7,774 bases of DNA from contig JAKADE010000115.1 of the NCBI GenBank assembly GCA_021820785.1, positions 1-7,774 of the forward strand, read 5' to 3'. The number at the start of each line of letters is the position of its first letter. Position 1 is the first letter of the stretch. Shown in pieces: positions 1 through 6,326 of this stretch. Both the position numbers and the translations under genes were made by a program. Under the pieces are notes generated by a model that saw nothing but the letters and a program-made list of their open reading frames with translations, was not told the DNA's origin and ran no database searches. Source of the stretch: Pseudomonadota bacterium (GTDB taxonomy: Bacteria; Pseudomonadota; Gammaproteobacteria; Steroidobacterales; Steroidobacteraceae).

Positions 1-2000
1 AATACGGCATGTTCATCGAGAACCTCGGCCAGCTCGTGTACCGCAGCCTCTGGGCGCAGATGCTCGATGACCGCAAGTTCTTCGAGCCGATCCGCCCCGC
101 CGGCGCGCTGCCCGCCAGACCGGTCAGCGGGTTCGCCCGCGTCTTCGTGCTGCGCCACTGGCATCCGATCGGCGCTCCCGATTCGGTGACGATGGACCCG
201 CACCACCCCTTCGTCGGCGCGCACAGCCCGCGCATCGCACTCGCCGGTGACGCGGTGCGGGGCATCCGTCAGCGGGGCCTTGCGGTTCTCGCCGGCAAAC
301 GATACACCGGATACATCTACCTGCGCGGCGCGCCGGACGCGCAAGTCACGGTGAGACTGCGTTGGGGCTCCGGCAGGAACGCCGCGCGCAGCGTGCATCT
401 CGGAGCGCTCACGGAACACTATCGCCGCTACCGGTTCGCATTCACCACCGGCGCGAACAGCGGCGCGGCGAGCTTCTCGGTGCGCGCCACGGGCGACGGC
501 AGCGTGCACATCGGCACGGTCTCGCTCATGCCGGCCGACAACATCGAGGGATTCCGGCGCGACAGCATCGACGCGCTGCGTCAGTTGCACTCCGGCTTCT
601 GGCGTCTGCCCGGCGGCAACTTCATCTCCGACTTCAACTGGTACGCCTCGGTCGGCAATCGCGACACGCGTGCGCCGTACCTGGATCACGCCTGGAACGC
701 GGTGCAGTCGAACGACGTCGGTCTCGATGAGTTCATGACGCTCTGCCGGCTGCTGCACGTCGCCCCGTACGTCACCGTCAACGCCGGTTTCGGCGACGCC
801 CATTCGGCAGCGGCCGAAGTGAAATACCTGAACGCACCGGCGAGCACGCGGCTCGGTGCGCTGCGGGCGCGCGACGGGCATCCGCGTCCGTACGACGTGA
901 AGTTCTGGAACATCGGCAACGAACCCTACGGCCCCTGGGAACTCGGCCATACGTCGCTCAAGGACTATGTGTGGAAGAACAACGAATTCGCCCGCGCGAT
1001 GCTGCACGCCGATCCGCACATCGTGCTGCTCGCCTCCGGCGCCATGCCCGATGAGATGACCATCGAGGGCATCGCCCGCAAGCTCGGCCACCGCAGCGAT
1101 CAGATCTCGCTGTGCTCGCATGAGGACTGGACTTGCGCGTACCTGAAGCACTCCTGGGGCGACTTCCGCGGCATCACCGAGCACTGGTACGCGCGCGCAG
1201 GCATGCACTTCGATCTCGCCCGCGCGCGGGCCGGCCTGCGCATCGATCACATGGAGCCCGGCTACGTTCCGGCACACGAATCGGTGCTGCAATGGGTGCG
1301 CGCCCCGGCGCAGCGCGTGCGGCTGAAGGCCCAGGAGTGGCAGGCCTATGAGCGGCGCTTTCCGGCCATGCGGCGCGATGGCATCTTCATGTCGATCGAC
1401 GAGTACGCGTACACCGGCGCGCCGCCGAACCTGAAGCTCGCCCTTGCCTATGCCATGGTCCTCAACGAGATGCTCAGGCACACGGACTTCCTGCGGATGT
1501 CGGCCTTCACCATGGGCGTCTCGACGATGGACTTCACGCGCACGCGCGCGGCGCTCAACACCACGGGCCTGCTCTTCAAACTCTACGGCGAGCACTTCGG
1601 TCCGGGCCTGCTGCCGGTGCCGGTCGGCGGCGACGCACCGCCGCCGCCGCCGCGTCAGCAGCTGGTGCCGGGTATCCCGCCGCAGAGTGCCGGCAGCCCG
1701 ACCTATCCGCTCGACGTCGAAGCTGCGCTCACGCCCGATCGCCGGCACCTGGTCGTTGCCGTGGTCAACGCCACCGCCCACACCCAGCGCCTGGCACTGA
1801 ACCTCACCGGTGCACGGCTTCTCCCCGGTGGACGTGACTGGGAAATGACCGGCCCGGGACTGCAGGCCGCGAACCGCATCGGGCACGCGCCCCAGGTTCA
1901 GGTCCGCGAACACCGGCTGACCGGACCGGCGAACCGGCTACGCGTCGCACCGATCAGCATCGACATCTACCGGCTGAGACTGGCCGGCACGGTGCCCTGA
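1..2000 (+). CDS. GH51 alpha-L-arabinofuranosidase, 5' end outside the window
   Basis: Retaining glycosidase that removes terminal alpha-L-arabinofuranosyl groups from arabinoxylan, arabinan or arabino-oligosaccharides. The frame is open from the first base. The ATG at 9 is probably internal, because it sits inside YGMFIENLG, the first conserved strand of GH51 enzymes, and residues normally precede it. Counting from that ATG: a beta-sandwich, CBM-like insert at about residues 45-180; RLPGGNF at 199-205; GNEPYGPW with the acid/base Glu305; EHWYA with His392; and SIDEY with the candidate nucleophile Glu465. A C-terminal beta domain follows, with a Pro-rich linker near residues 544-560. The 160-residue spacing between the two Glu is longer than in compact GH51 enzymes, so the barrel carries an insertion. 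Export cannot be judged without the N-terminus. The stop overlaps the next gene's ATG by one base. GH51 is clear from the motifs; the exact substrate is inference. Confidence 0.93.
   Translation, partial: YGMFIENLGQLVYRSLWAQMLDDRKFFEPIRPAGALPARPVSGFARVFVLRHWHPIGAPDSVTMDPHHPFVGAHSPRIALAGDAVRGIRQRGLAVLAGKRYTGYIYLRGAPDAQVTVRLRWGSGRNAARSVHLGALTEHYRRYRFAFTTGANSGAASFSVRATGDGSVHIGTVSLMPADNIEGFRRDSIDALRQLHSGFWRLPGGNFISDFNWYASVGNRDTRAPYLDHAWNAVQSNDVGLDEFMTLCRLLHVAPYVTVNAGFGDAHSAAAEVKYLNAPASTRLGALRARDGHPRPYDVKFWNIGNEPYGPWELGHTSLKDYVWKNNEFARAMLHADPHIVLLASGAMPDEMTIEGIARKLGHRSDQISLCSHEDWTCAYLKHSWGDFRGITEHWYARAGMHFDLARARAGLRIDHMEPGYVPAHESVLQWVRAPAQRVRLKAQEWQAYERRFPAMRRDGIFMSIDEYAYTGAPPNLKLALAYAMVLNEMLRHTDFLRMSAFTMGVSTMDFTRTRAALNTTGLLFKLYGEHFGPGLLPVPVGGDAPPPPPRQQLVPGIPPQSAGSPTYPLDVEAALTPDRRHLVVAVVNATAHTQRLALNLTGARLLPGGRDWEMTGPGLQAANRIGHAPQVQVREHRLTGPANRLRVAPISIDIYRLRLAGTVP
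1638..1652 (+). repeat. (CCG)5 trinucleotide run coding for five prolines
   Basis: Five perfect CCG codons encode a Pro5 stretch in the linker of the arabinofuranosidase C-terminal domain. The run is in frame and flanked by Ala and Arg codons. Repeats of this kind can vary in length by slippage, which would only change linker length here. Confidence 0.8.
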
Positions 2001-3625
2001 TGGGCTCGCGCTGGAACGCCCGTCTGCGCTTCGGCGCCGCCGCGCTCTGTGTCCTCGCCCTGGGGTCCGGTACGCGCGGTGAGGCGGCCACGCCGGGCGC
2101 CCCTCCACGCGTGCGCGTCTCGCAAGGTCTGCTCGAGGGTGTGCGTACGGGGCCCGTGGTAGCGTTTCTCGGGGTACCCTACGCAGCGCCCCCGACCGGA
2201 CCGAACCGCTGGCGCGCACCGCAGCCGGTGCGCCCCTGGCGCGGTGTCCGGCCGGCACGGCACTTCGCGCCGAGCTGCCTGCAGACGCTCGCGCCGCATG
2301 GCTTCGGCCCCTGGTCGAACGAATACGGCGTGCACGGCGCGCTGAGCGAGAACTGCCTGTACCTGAACGTGTGGGCGCCTGCGCACCCTGCGCACCCGCT
2401 GCCGGTGATGGTCTGGATCCCCGGCGGTGCGTTCATCTCCGGCTCCGGCTCGGTCCCGATCTACGACGGCGAACACCTCGCCGCGCACGGCATCATCGTC
2501 GTCACCCTCAATTACCGACTCGGAGTGTTCGGGTTTCTGACCGATCCGGCACTCGCCGCCGCAGCGCTGCGCCGGCATGAGCCGCCCGGCAACTGGGGGC
2601 TGCAGGACATCCTCGCCGCGCTCCACTGGGTGCGCCGCAACATCGGTGCCTTCGGCGGCAATCCGCACGAGGTCACGCTCGCCGGGCAGTCGGCCGGGGC
2701 CATCGCCGTGCAGGACCTGCTCGCCTCGCCCCTCGCACGCGGACTGTTCGAGCGCGCGATCGCCGAAAGCGGCCTGCCGAACTCCCGCCTGCCCGACTCC
2801 CCCCTGCACATGCCGACGCTCGCGGCTGCCGAGCGTGCCGGGACGCGCTTTGCGGATGCCAAGGGTGCGCACACCAGCGCCGCTCTGCGCGCACTGCCGT
2901 CCGCAGCGCTCAGCACCTCGGCCGCACCGATGACGAGTCCGCTCATCATGCCGAGCATCGACGGTCGGCTGCTGCCGGTCTCGCCCGAGCAGCGGCTCGC
3001 CGCCGGCCGGTTTGCGCGCATGCCGGTGCTGCTCGGCATGAATGCCGATGAGAACACGGGATTTCGCGACAACCCCGTGACCCTCACCCGCGCCGCGTGG
3101 CACGCCCGGCTGCAGCGACGCTTCGGTGCACTCGCCACGCGCTTCGCGCGCCTGTTCCCGGCGCACGGCCCTCATGCCCGGGCCCGGGCGTTGCGCGCGG
3201 TGCGGCGCGACGTCGGACTCGCCGCGCTCTATCACTGGAGCCGTCTGCGCGAGGCGCACTCGCCCGCCCCGGTGTATGCCTACCTCTGGACGCACCTGGA
3301 GCCGGGGCCGCACGCCCGCCGCTGGCGGGTCTTTCACTCCTCGGAGATTCCCTACGTCTTCGGCACCCTGAATGCGGCCCCGCAGCGGCACTTCACCCCG
3401 CTCGACTACGCGATCTCGCGGCAGATGCTGCACTACTGGGTGAATTTCATCGCCACCGGCACGCCCGACGGCGCCGGACTCGCGCACTGGCCCGCGCTCA
3501 CCCCCGGCCGGATGCGCATCATGCGCCTCGGGGCACACCCGGCTGCACAGCCGATCCTGCCGCCGCGCGTGCTGCGCGCCATGCAGGCCTACATCGCCGC
3601 CGGCGGGGTTGCACAGCTGTACTGA
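2000..3625 (+). CDS. secreted type-B carboxylesterase (COesterase family)
   Basis: An alpha/beta-hydrolase that cleaves carboxylic esters, 541 aa, the usual length for bacterial members such as B. subtilis pNB esterase. A Sec signal peptide is visible (Arg-containing n-region, hydrophobic core about residues 11-22, likely cut after GEA at 29), so it should act in the periplasm or outside. Family blocks in order: FLGVPYAAPPTG, ENCLYLNVWAP, PGGAF at 141-145 (oxyanion region), NYRLGVFGFL, GNWGLQD, nucleophile Ser231 in GQSAG, acid Glu351 in NADENTGF, and His446 in FHSSEIPYVFG. The triad is complete. The oxyanion motif has Pro instead of the usual His (HGGG/A). The start is fixed by the TGATG overlap with the arabinofuranosidase; no clear ribosome site precedes it, which suggests translational coupling. 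Context suggests acetyl- or feruloyl-ester removal from hemicellulose, but the family is broad and the substrate is inferred. Confidence 0.93.
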   Translation: MGSRWNARLRFGAAALCVLALGSGTRGEAATPGAPPRVRVSQGLLEGVRTGPVVAFLGVPYAAPPTGPNRWRAPQPVRPWRGVRPARHFAPSCLQTLAPHGFGPWSNEYGVHGALSENCLYLNVWAPAHPAHPLPVMVWIPGGAFISGSGSVPIYDGEHLAAHGIIVVTLNYRLGVFGFLTDPALAAAALRRHEPPGNWGLQDILAALHWVRRNIGAFGGNPHEVTLAGQSAGAIAVQDLLASPLARGLFERAIAESGLPNSRLPDSPLHMPTLAAAERAGTRFADAKGAHTSAALRALPSAALSTSAAPMTSPLIMPSIDGRLLPVSPEQRLAAGRFARMPVLLGMNADENTGFRDNPVTLTRAAWHARLQRRFGALATRFARLFPAHGPHARARALRAVRRDVGLAALYHWSRLREAHSPAPVYAYLWTHLEPGPHARRWRVFHSSEIPYVFGTLNAAPQRHFTPLDYAISRQMLHYWVNFIATGTPDGAGLAHWPALTPGRMRIMRLGAHPAAQPILPPRVLRAMQAYIAAGGVAQLY

Positions 3626-3633
3626 GCGCGCAC

Positions 3634-3677
3634 GGGTGCCGGCCGCGCGGGACAGCACCCGCATGCGGCCGGCACCC
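3634..3677. terminator. strong hairpin between convergent genes, probable bidirectional terminator
   Basis: A perfect 13-bp inverted repeat (3634-3646 with 3665-3677) continues through a 2-nt bulge (3663-3664) into a further 5-bp stem (3647-3651 with 3658-3662), closed by a 6-nt loop. It fills the gap between the carboxylesterase stop (3625) and the gst stop (3683), so it can serve both transcripts. Neither side has a clear U-tract, so termination may be non-canonical, or the hairpin may mainly protect 3' ends. Confidence 0.7.
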
Positions 3678-3682
3678 TCGTC

Positions 3683-4291
3683 CTACTTGATGAGCCCCTC
3701 GGCGCGCATCGCGGCCTGAACGCCCGGGCGGGCCGCCACGCGCTGCTGGAACGCCAGCAGGTTCGGGAAGGCCCCGAGATCGAGCTTCATCGGGCGGGCC
3801 CAGTTCGTGACCGTGAACAGATATGCATCGGCCACCGTGAACGTGTCCCCGAACAGGTACTGACGCCCGGTGAGCTGCTGCTCGATGAAGCCGTAGCGGC
3901 GGCGCAGATACGCCTCGCGATCGGCGCGGGTTTCCGCCGGCGTCGCCGGATTGAACAGCGGCGAGTAGCTCTTGTGCAGCTCGGAGTTGATGAAGGTGAG
4001 CATCTCCTGGAGCCGGTAACGCTCGAAGGACGCCGGCGGCGGGGCCAGATGCGTCTCGGGCTTCAGGTCGGCCAGATACTGCACGATCGCGACCCCTTCG
4101 GTGAGCAGCTCGCCGTTGTCGAGCTGCAGCACCGGCACGTAACCCTTGGGGTTGACCGCCAGGAAGTCGCCCTCGGCCTTCATCGTCTTGCTCTTCAGAT
4201 CGACGCTCTGCAGTTCGAGCGCGATGCCGGCCTCCCGGGCCACGATGTGCGGCGAGAGCGAGCAGGCGCCGCTGGTATAGAACAATTTCAT
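3683..4291 (-). CDS. gstA: beta-class glutathione S-transferase (GstA type)
   Basis: A cytosolic enzyme that conjugates glutathione to electrophiles or binds it in mixed disulfides. At 202 aa it matches E. coli GstA in length and in block order. The thioredoxin-like N-domain opens with MKLFY..GACSLSPH and carries the beta-class Cys10. NPKGYVPVL holds the cis-Pro53, and LLTEGVAI holds the gamma-glutamyl-binding Glu65. The helical C-domain has ELHKSY with His106, the residue paired with Cys10 in GstA, and the N-capping segment FTVADAYLF with Asp155. The start is supported by GGGAG six bases upstream (4298-4302 on the complement). It is divergent from the HxlR-type regulator and shares an AT-rich control region with it, so regulation by that protein is likely. 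Family assignment is secure; the natural substrate is unknown. Confidence 0.96.
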   Translation of the reverse strand: MKLFYTSGACSLSPHIVAREAGIALELQSVDLKSKTMKAEGDFLAVNPKGYVPVLQLDNGELLTEGVAIVQYLADLKPETHLAPPPASFERYRLQEMLTFINSELHKSYSPLFNPATPAETRADREAYLRRRYGFIEQQLTGRQYLFGDTFTVADAYLFTVTNWARPMKLDLGAFPNLLAFQQRVAARPGVQAAMRAEGLIK

Positions 4292-4340
4292 CTCAATCTC
4301 CCGTTGAAAATCAGAATCCGCCGGAGCACGCCGGCCCCGA

Positions 4341-4375
4341 AGTTACTATTGTATATCACATTACTTTCAGTAACT
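4341..4375. promoter_or_regulatory. candidate HxlR operator between gst and hxlR
   Basis: Three copies of one half-site lie in an AT-rich island: TTACT at 4343-4347, TTACT at 4361-4365 and the inverse AGTAA at 4369-4373. The last two form a perfect TTACT-N3-AGTAA palindrome (4361-4373). The outer copies form a 7-bp inverted repeat (AGTTACT 4341-4347, AGTAACT 4369-4375). The two direct copies are 18 bp apart. HxlR-family regulators such as YodB bind short inverted repeats with TACT/AGTA-type half-sites (recalled, not checked). The site overlaps the likely gst promoter, which suggests repression. Binding is inferred. Confidence 0.6.
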
Positions 4376-4376
4376 A
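4348..4376 (-). promoter_or_regulatory. candidate gst promoter
   Basis: On the complement, TACAAT (4348-4353) matches the sigma-70 -10 box at 5 of 6 bases. It overlaps an extended -10 reading, TG-A-TATACA (4350-4358). The -35 at 17-bp spacing is weak (TAGTTA, 3 of 6). Transcription would start near 4341, giving a leader of about 50 nt before the gst ATG. The boxes lie inside the candidate operator. Confidence 0.45.
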
Positions 4377-4393
4377 CAAAAACGCAGTATCAT
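4364..4393 (+). promoter_or_regulatory. weak candidate hxlR promoter
   Basis: TATCAT at 4388-4393 matches the -10 consensus at 5 of 6 bases. The best -35 at 18 bp is poor (CTTTCA at 4364-4369, 3 of 6). A start near 4400 would leave only about 12 nt, just including the GGGAA ribosome site. The -35 part overlaps the candidate operator, which would fit autoregulation. Confidence 0.3.
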
Positions 4394-4411
4394 TCACCCG
4401 GGAACATCGAT

Positions 4412-4774
4412 GTGACCGACTCTACCGACACCGCTGGGGACGATCCGACGCGCTGCCCGATGGGCGCGTGCATGCGGCTGCTCGGCGGGGCCTGGACGCC
4501 GAACCTGATCTGGCAGCTGAGCGGCGGTCCACGTCGCTTCACGGCACTGCACAAGGACGTCGCGGGCATCTCGGCGAAGATGCTGAGCGCGCGGCTGCGC
4601 GAACTCGAGGCCAAGCGGGTGGTCGTACGCGAAGTGTCCCCGACCTCCCCGCCTTCGGTCGCCTATGCGCTGACGCCGCTCGGGCGGGAGCTCGTTCCGG
4701 TGATCGACGCGATGGTGCGCGTCGGCACCCGGCTGGTGCGCTCGGCGCCCAGGGCGCCGGCTCGCGCACGCTGA
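4412..4774 (+). CDS. HxlR-family winged-helix transcriptional regulator
   Basis: A small DNA-binding protein, 120 aa, typical of the family (about 100-130). A GTG start at 4412 is chosen because GGGAA (4400-4404) lies seven bases upstream and it leaves a short N-tail before the conserved Cys. The ATG at 4410 is in another frame and is followed at once by a stop; the longer open frame upstream runs antisense through gst. Blocks seen: CPMGAC at 15-20, LLGGAWTPNLIWQL, GPRRFTALHKDVAGISAKMLSARLRELE (helix-turn-helix, split here only for description) and VVREVSP...VAYALTPLGREL (wing and last helix). Cys15 aligns with the redox-sensing Cys of YodB-type members; a second Cys at 20 could allow disulfide or electrophile sensing. 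Divergent from gst, so likely its regulator and autoregulated. The ligand is unknown. Confidence 0.93.
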   Translation: MTDSTDTAGDDPTRCPMGACMRLLGGAWTPNLIWQLSGGPRRFTALHKDVAGISAKMLSARLRELEAKRVVVREVSPTSPPSVAYALTPLGRELVPVIDAMVRVGTRLVRSAPRAPARAR

Positions 4775-4778
4775 GGGC

Positions 4779-5033
4779 TCACCGCGGAGGACTGCGATCG
4801 CCGGCGCCGAGGGCGCGCTGCATCAACACCGAGTCGACCCAGCAGTCGAACTTGTAACCGACCGACTTCAGGGTGCCGACCGGCTCGAAGCCGCAGCGCC
4901 CGTGCAGTGCAATGGAGGCCGTGTTGGCGGTGTCGCCGATCACCGCGATCATCTGCCGCCACAGGCCGGCCCCGCAGCGCTCGATCAGCGAGAGCAGCAG
5001 CGCGCGACCGATGCCGCGCCCGAGCCAGACCGA
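4779..5033 (-). pseudogene. GNAT acetyltransferase remnant (phosphinothricin/methionine-derivative type), N-terminal half missing
   Basis: The complement reads 84 residues that look like the C-terminal half of a PAT/MnaT-like N-acetyltransferase: GRGIGRALL (acetyl-CoA pyrophosphate loop), WRQMIAVIGD, NTASIALHGRCGFEPVGTL, then KSVGYKFDCWVDSVLMQRALG and a stop. Intact relatives are about 165-180 aa, so roughly the first 85-90 are missing. No ATG or GTG start with a ribosome site precedes it. The same frame runs upstream through 24 unrelated codons to the nirK stop at 5106-5108. GESSV in an adjacent frame next to the break may be a leftover of the preceding strand, hinting at an internal deletion with a frameshift; this is uncertain. 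It is probably inactive. Its stop is only 5 bp from the end of the convergent hxlR gene. Confidence 0.8.
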
Positions 5034-5105
5034 CTGAACTCTCCCCCGAGGTGCGCGCCATGATGGGCCCCCGCCCCGCGACAGCGACAGTCCGGCCGCA
5101 GCGCC
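5034..5105. other. junction between nirK stop and acetyltransferase remnant
   Basis: This 72-bp GC-rich stretch shows no recognisable coding content. On the complement it stays in frame with the GNAT remnant but resembles no part of a GNAT domain. No terminator hairpin or insertion-sequence end was seen. It is the likely site of the deletion that removed the 5' half of the acetyltransferase gene. Confidence 0.5.
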
Positions 5106-6164
5106 TCAGCTGATCGCGTGGAAGATGCCAGGGGCCGGCGCGCCGGCGACCACGAGTTCCGCGAGCAGACCCTGGCGCGCCACCCGCGACAGCGCGTGAT
5201 CGACGAGCTTGATCGACTGCGCGAGCGGCAGGTGCATCTCCCCGACGAAACAGCTGCCCGGCGCCACCGGTTGGGTCTGGATGTACTCGAGCGGTGCGTT
5301 GGCGAGCGCCCCCTGCGGCCAGCACCGCCGCCATACGTTGCCGACGGGATGGAAGCTCGAGCTCAGATTCGGGCCGCCGTTGACCATGAAGACCCGCACC
5401 GTCTCGCCGACCCGTGCGCGCATCGGGCCGACGCCCGCAGCCGTCAGTCCCTGCACCCGGCCGTTGAACAACACGAAGTTCGGCCGCTCGCGCACCATGC
5501 TCGCGTAGTCGAAGTGCAGCAGCCCGCTCGAGCCGAACGGCTCGCGCGTATACAACTCGTGCTGTCCGAGATAGAACTCCCGGTCCACCGGCGCCAGTCC
5601 CGCCTCCGGCTCGACGAGGATCATGCCGAACATCCCGCGGCTGATGTGTTCGTCCATGTTCGACACGGCGCAGTGGTAGATGAACGCCCCGGGATAACGG
5701 CACTGAAAGAACTCGCGGGCCGCCCCGCCCGGGGGCACCATCGTCGCCAGCGCCCCGCCGCCGCTGCCGTAAACCGCATGCACGTCCAGGCAGTGCGGCC
5801 GCATGTTGGTCGTGGCGCTGCGCACGGTGAGCGTCACGGTATCCCCCTGACGGACGCGGATCATCGGGCCCGGCACCTGTCCGTTCCAGGTCATGAAGCC
5901 GAATTCGCTGCCGTCATCGAGCCGGGCGCGCACCTCGCGCGCCTCGAGCGTCACGTCGTGGTGGATGGGGTGGTTGCGCCGGATCGGCGGCGGCATCGCA
6001 TTGGGATCAGCCGCGACCGTCGCGGTGCGCAGCAGTTCACCGGCCCGTGCCGCCGGCACTGCGCTGCTCGCCGCGCCGGCCAGAAGCACTCCGGCGCCGG
6101 CCGCGGTGAGAAATTCCCGGCGGGTCAGTCCGCCCTCGTACCCATCGGTCCTCTGCTCGTTCAT
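5106..6164 (-). CDS. nirK: Tat-exported copper nitrite reductase, AniA type (NirK)
   Basis: Two-cupredoxin enzyme expected to reduce nitrite to nitric oxide in the periplasm. The ATG at 6164 (352 aa) is preferred over the ATG at 6221: it has GGGAG eight bases upstream and gives a normal Tat leader (TRREFL with Arg15-Arg16, likely cut after AARA at 41). Type-1 copper ligands: His124, Cys165, His173, Met178. Type-2 ligands: His129, His164 and, from domain two, His323 in LVDHAL. Catalytic Asp127 (LDVH) and His272 (SSSFHPVG) are present. Blocks TWNGQVPGPM, YHCAV, ILVEPEAGL, VLFNG and GGPNLSSSFH follow Neisseria AniA closely. Unusual: a Cys follows the first type-1 His (PHC, where Asn is usual), and there are three more Cys besides the copper ligand. 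It follows the di-haem gene by 162 bp, with a palindrome between. Only an assay would exclude a non-nitrite substrate. Confidence 0.9.
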   Translation of the reverse strand: MNEQRTDGYEGGLTRREFLTAAGAGVLLAGAASSAVPAARAGELLRTATVAADPNAMPPPIRRNHPIHHDVTLEAREVRARLDDGSEFGFMTWNGQVPGPMIRVRQGDTVTLTVRSATTNMRPHCLDVHAVYGSGGGALATMVPPGGAAREFFQCRYPGAFIYHCAVSNMDEHISRGMFGMILVEPEAGLAPVDREFYLGQHELYTREPFGSSGLLHFDYASMVRERPNFVLFNGRVQGLTAAGVGPMRARVGETVRVFMVNGGPNLSSSFHPVGNVWRRCWPQGALANAPLEYIQTQPVAPGSCFVGEMHLPLAQSIKLVDHALSRVARQGLLAELVVAGAPAPGIFHAIS

Positions 6165-6172
6165 CGACTGCA

Positions 6173-6177
6173 CTCCC
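6173..6177 (-). promoter_or_regulatory. ribosome binding site that decides the nirK start
   Basis: GGGAG on the complement lies eight bases before the ATG at 6162-6164. The upstream in-frame ATG (6219-6221) has no such site and adjoins the palindrome, so it is probably untranslated leader. Confidence 0.7.
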
Positions 6178-6222
6178 GGAGGGGCCTTCGCCGGCGGCCG
6201 CCGCGCAGCGCGCACCCTCATG

Positions 6223-6241
6223 AATATCGTTTAACGATATT
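6223..6241. promoter_or_regulatory. perfect 19-bp palindrome upstream of nirK, probable operator
   Basis: AATATCGTT-T-AACGATATT is a perfect 9-bp inverted repeat with a one-base centre, in an otherwise GC-rich 162-bp gap between the di-haem gene and nirK. It is centred about 68 bp before the preferred nirK start. It is not an FNR/NNR-type box (TTGAT-N4-ATCAA) and does not fit the NsrR motif as I recall it. The compact arms suit a dimeric regulator. The regulator is unknown and none is encoded beside it. The other bases of the gap show no convincing promoter; a weak pair (TTACCA / TACGTA, 16 bp apart) exists upstream on the complement. Confidence 0.65.
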
Positions 6242-6326
6242 GTGGGTCCGGCCGGGACATCCCGCGATACGTACCGTCCCTGCGCGCGGTGGTAATTGCC
6301 GCAGCCGGGGGCGCGGCGCGTCACAT

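Noticed and set aside
1967..3664. 565-codon open frame on the - strand
   Set aside because: Antisense to the carboxylesterase, rich in Arg/Gly/Ala with no recognisable domain; a GC-driven shadow.
3974..4411. Longer N-terminus for the HxlR regulator
   Set aside because: This stretch is antisense to gst and the divergent promoter region. The GTG at 4412 has a ribosome site and gives the normal family length.
4753..4808. 9-bp inverted repeat (4753-4761 with 4800-4808) around the convergent hxlR and GNAT stops as a terminator
   Set aside because: The loop is 38 nt, there is no U-tract, and short GC inverted repeats are frequent here. A nested 8-bp GC palindrome at 4743-4759 lies in hxlR coding sequence and has only a one-base centre.
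4663..5703. 346-codon open frame on the - strand covering nirK and the GNAT remnant
   Set aside because: It is in a different frame from both the nirK motifs and the GNAT motifs and reads as Arg/Ala-rich noise. Only the small GESSV piece near the break was kept as a possible trace.
6298..6317. 5-bp stem downstream of the di-haem gene as a terminator
   Set aside because: Short stem, 10-nt loop and no U-tract; too weak to call.
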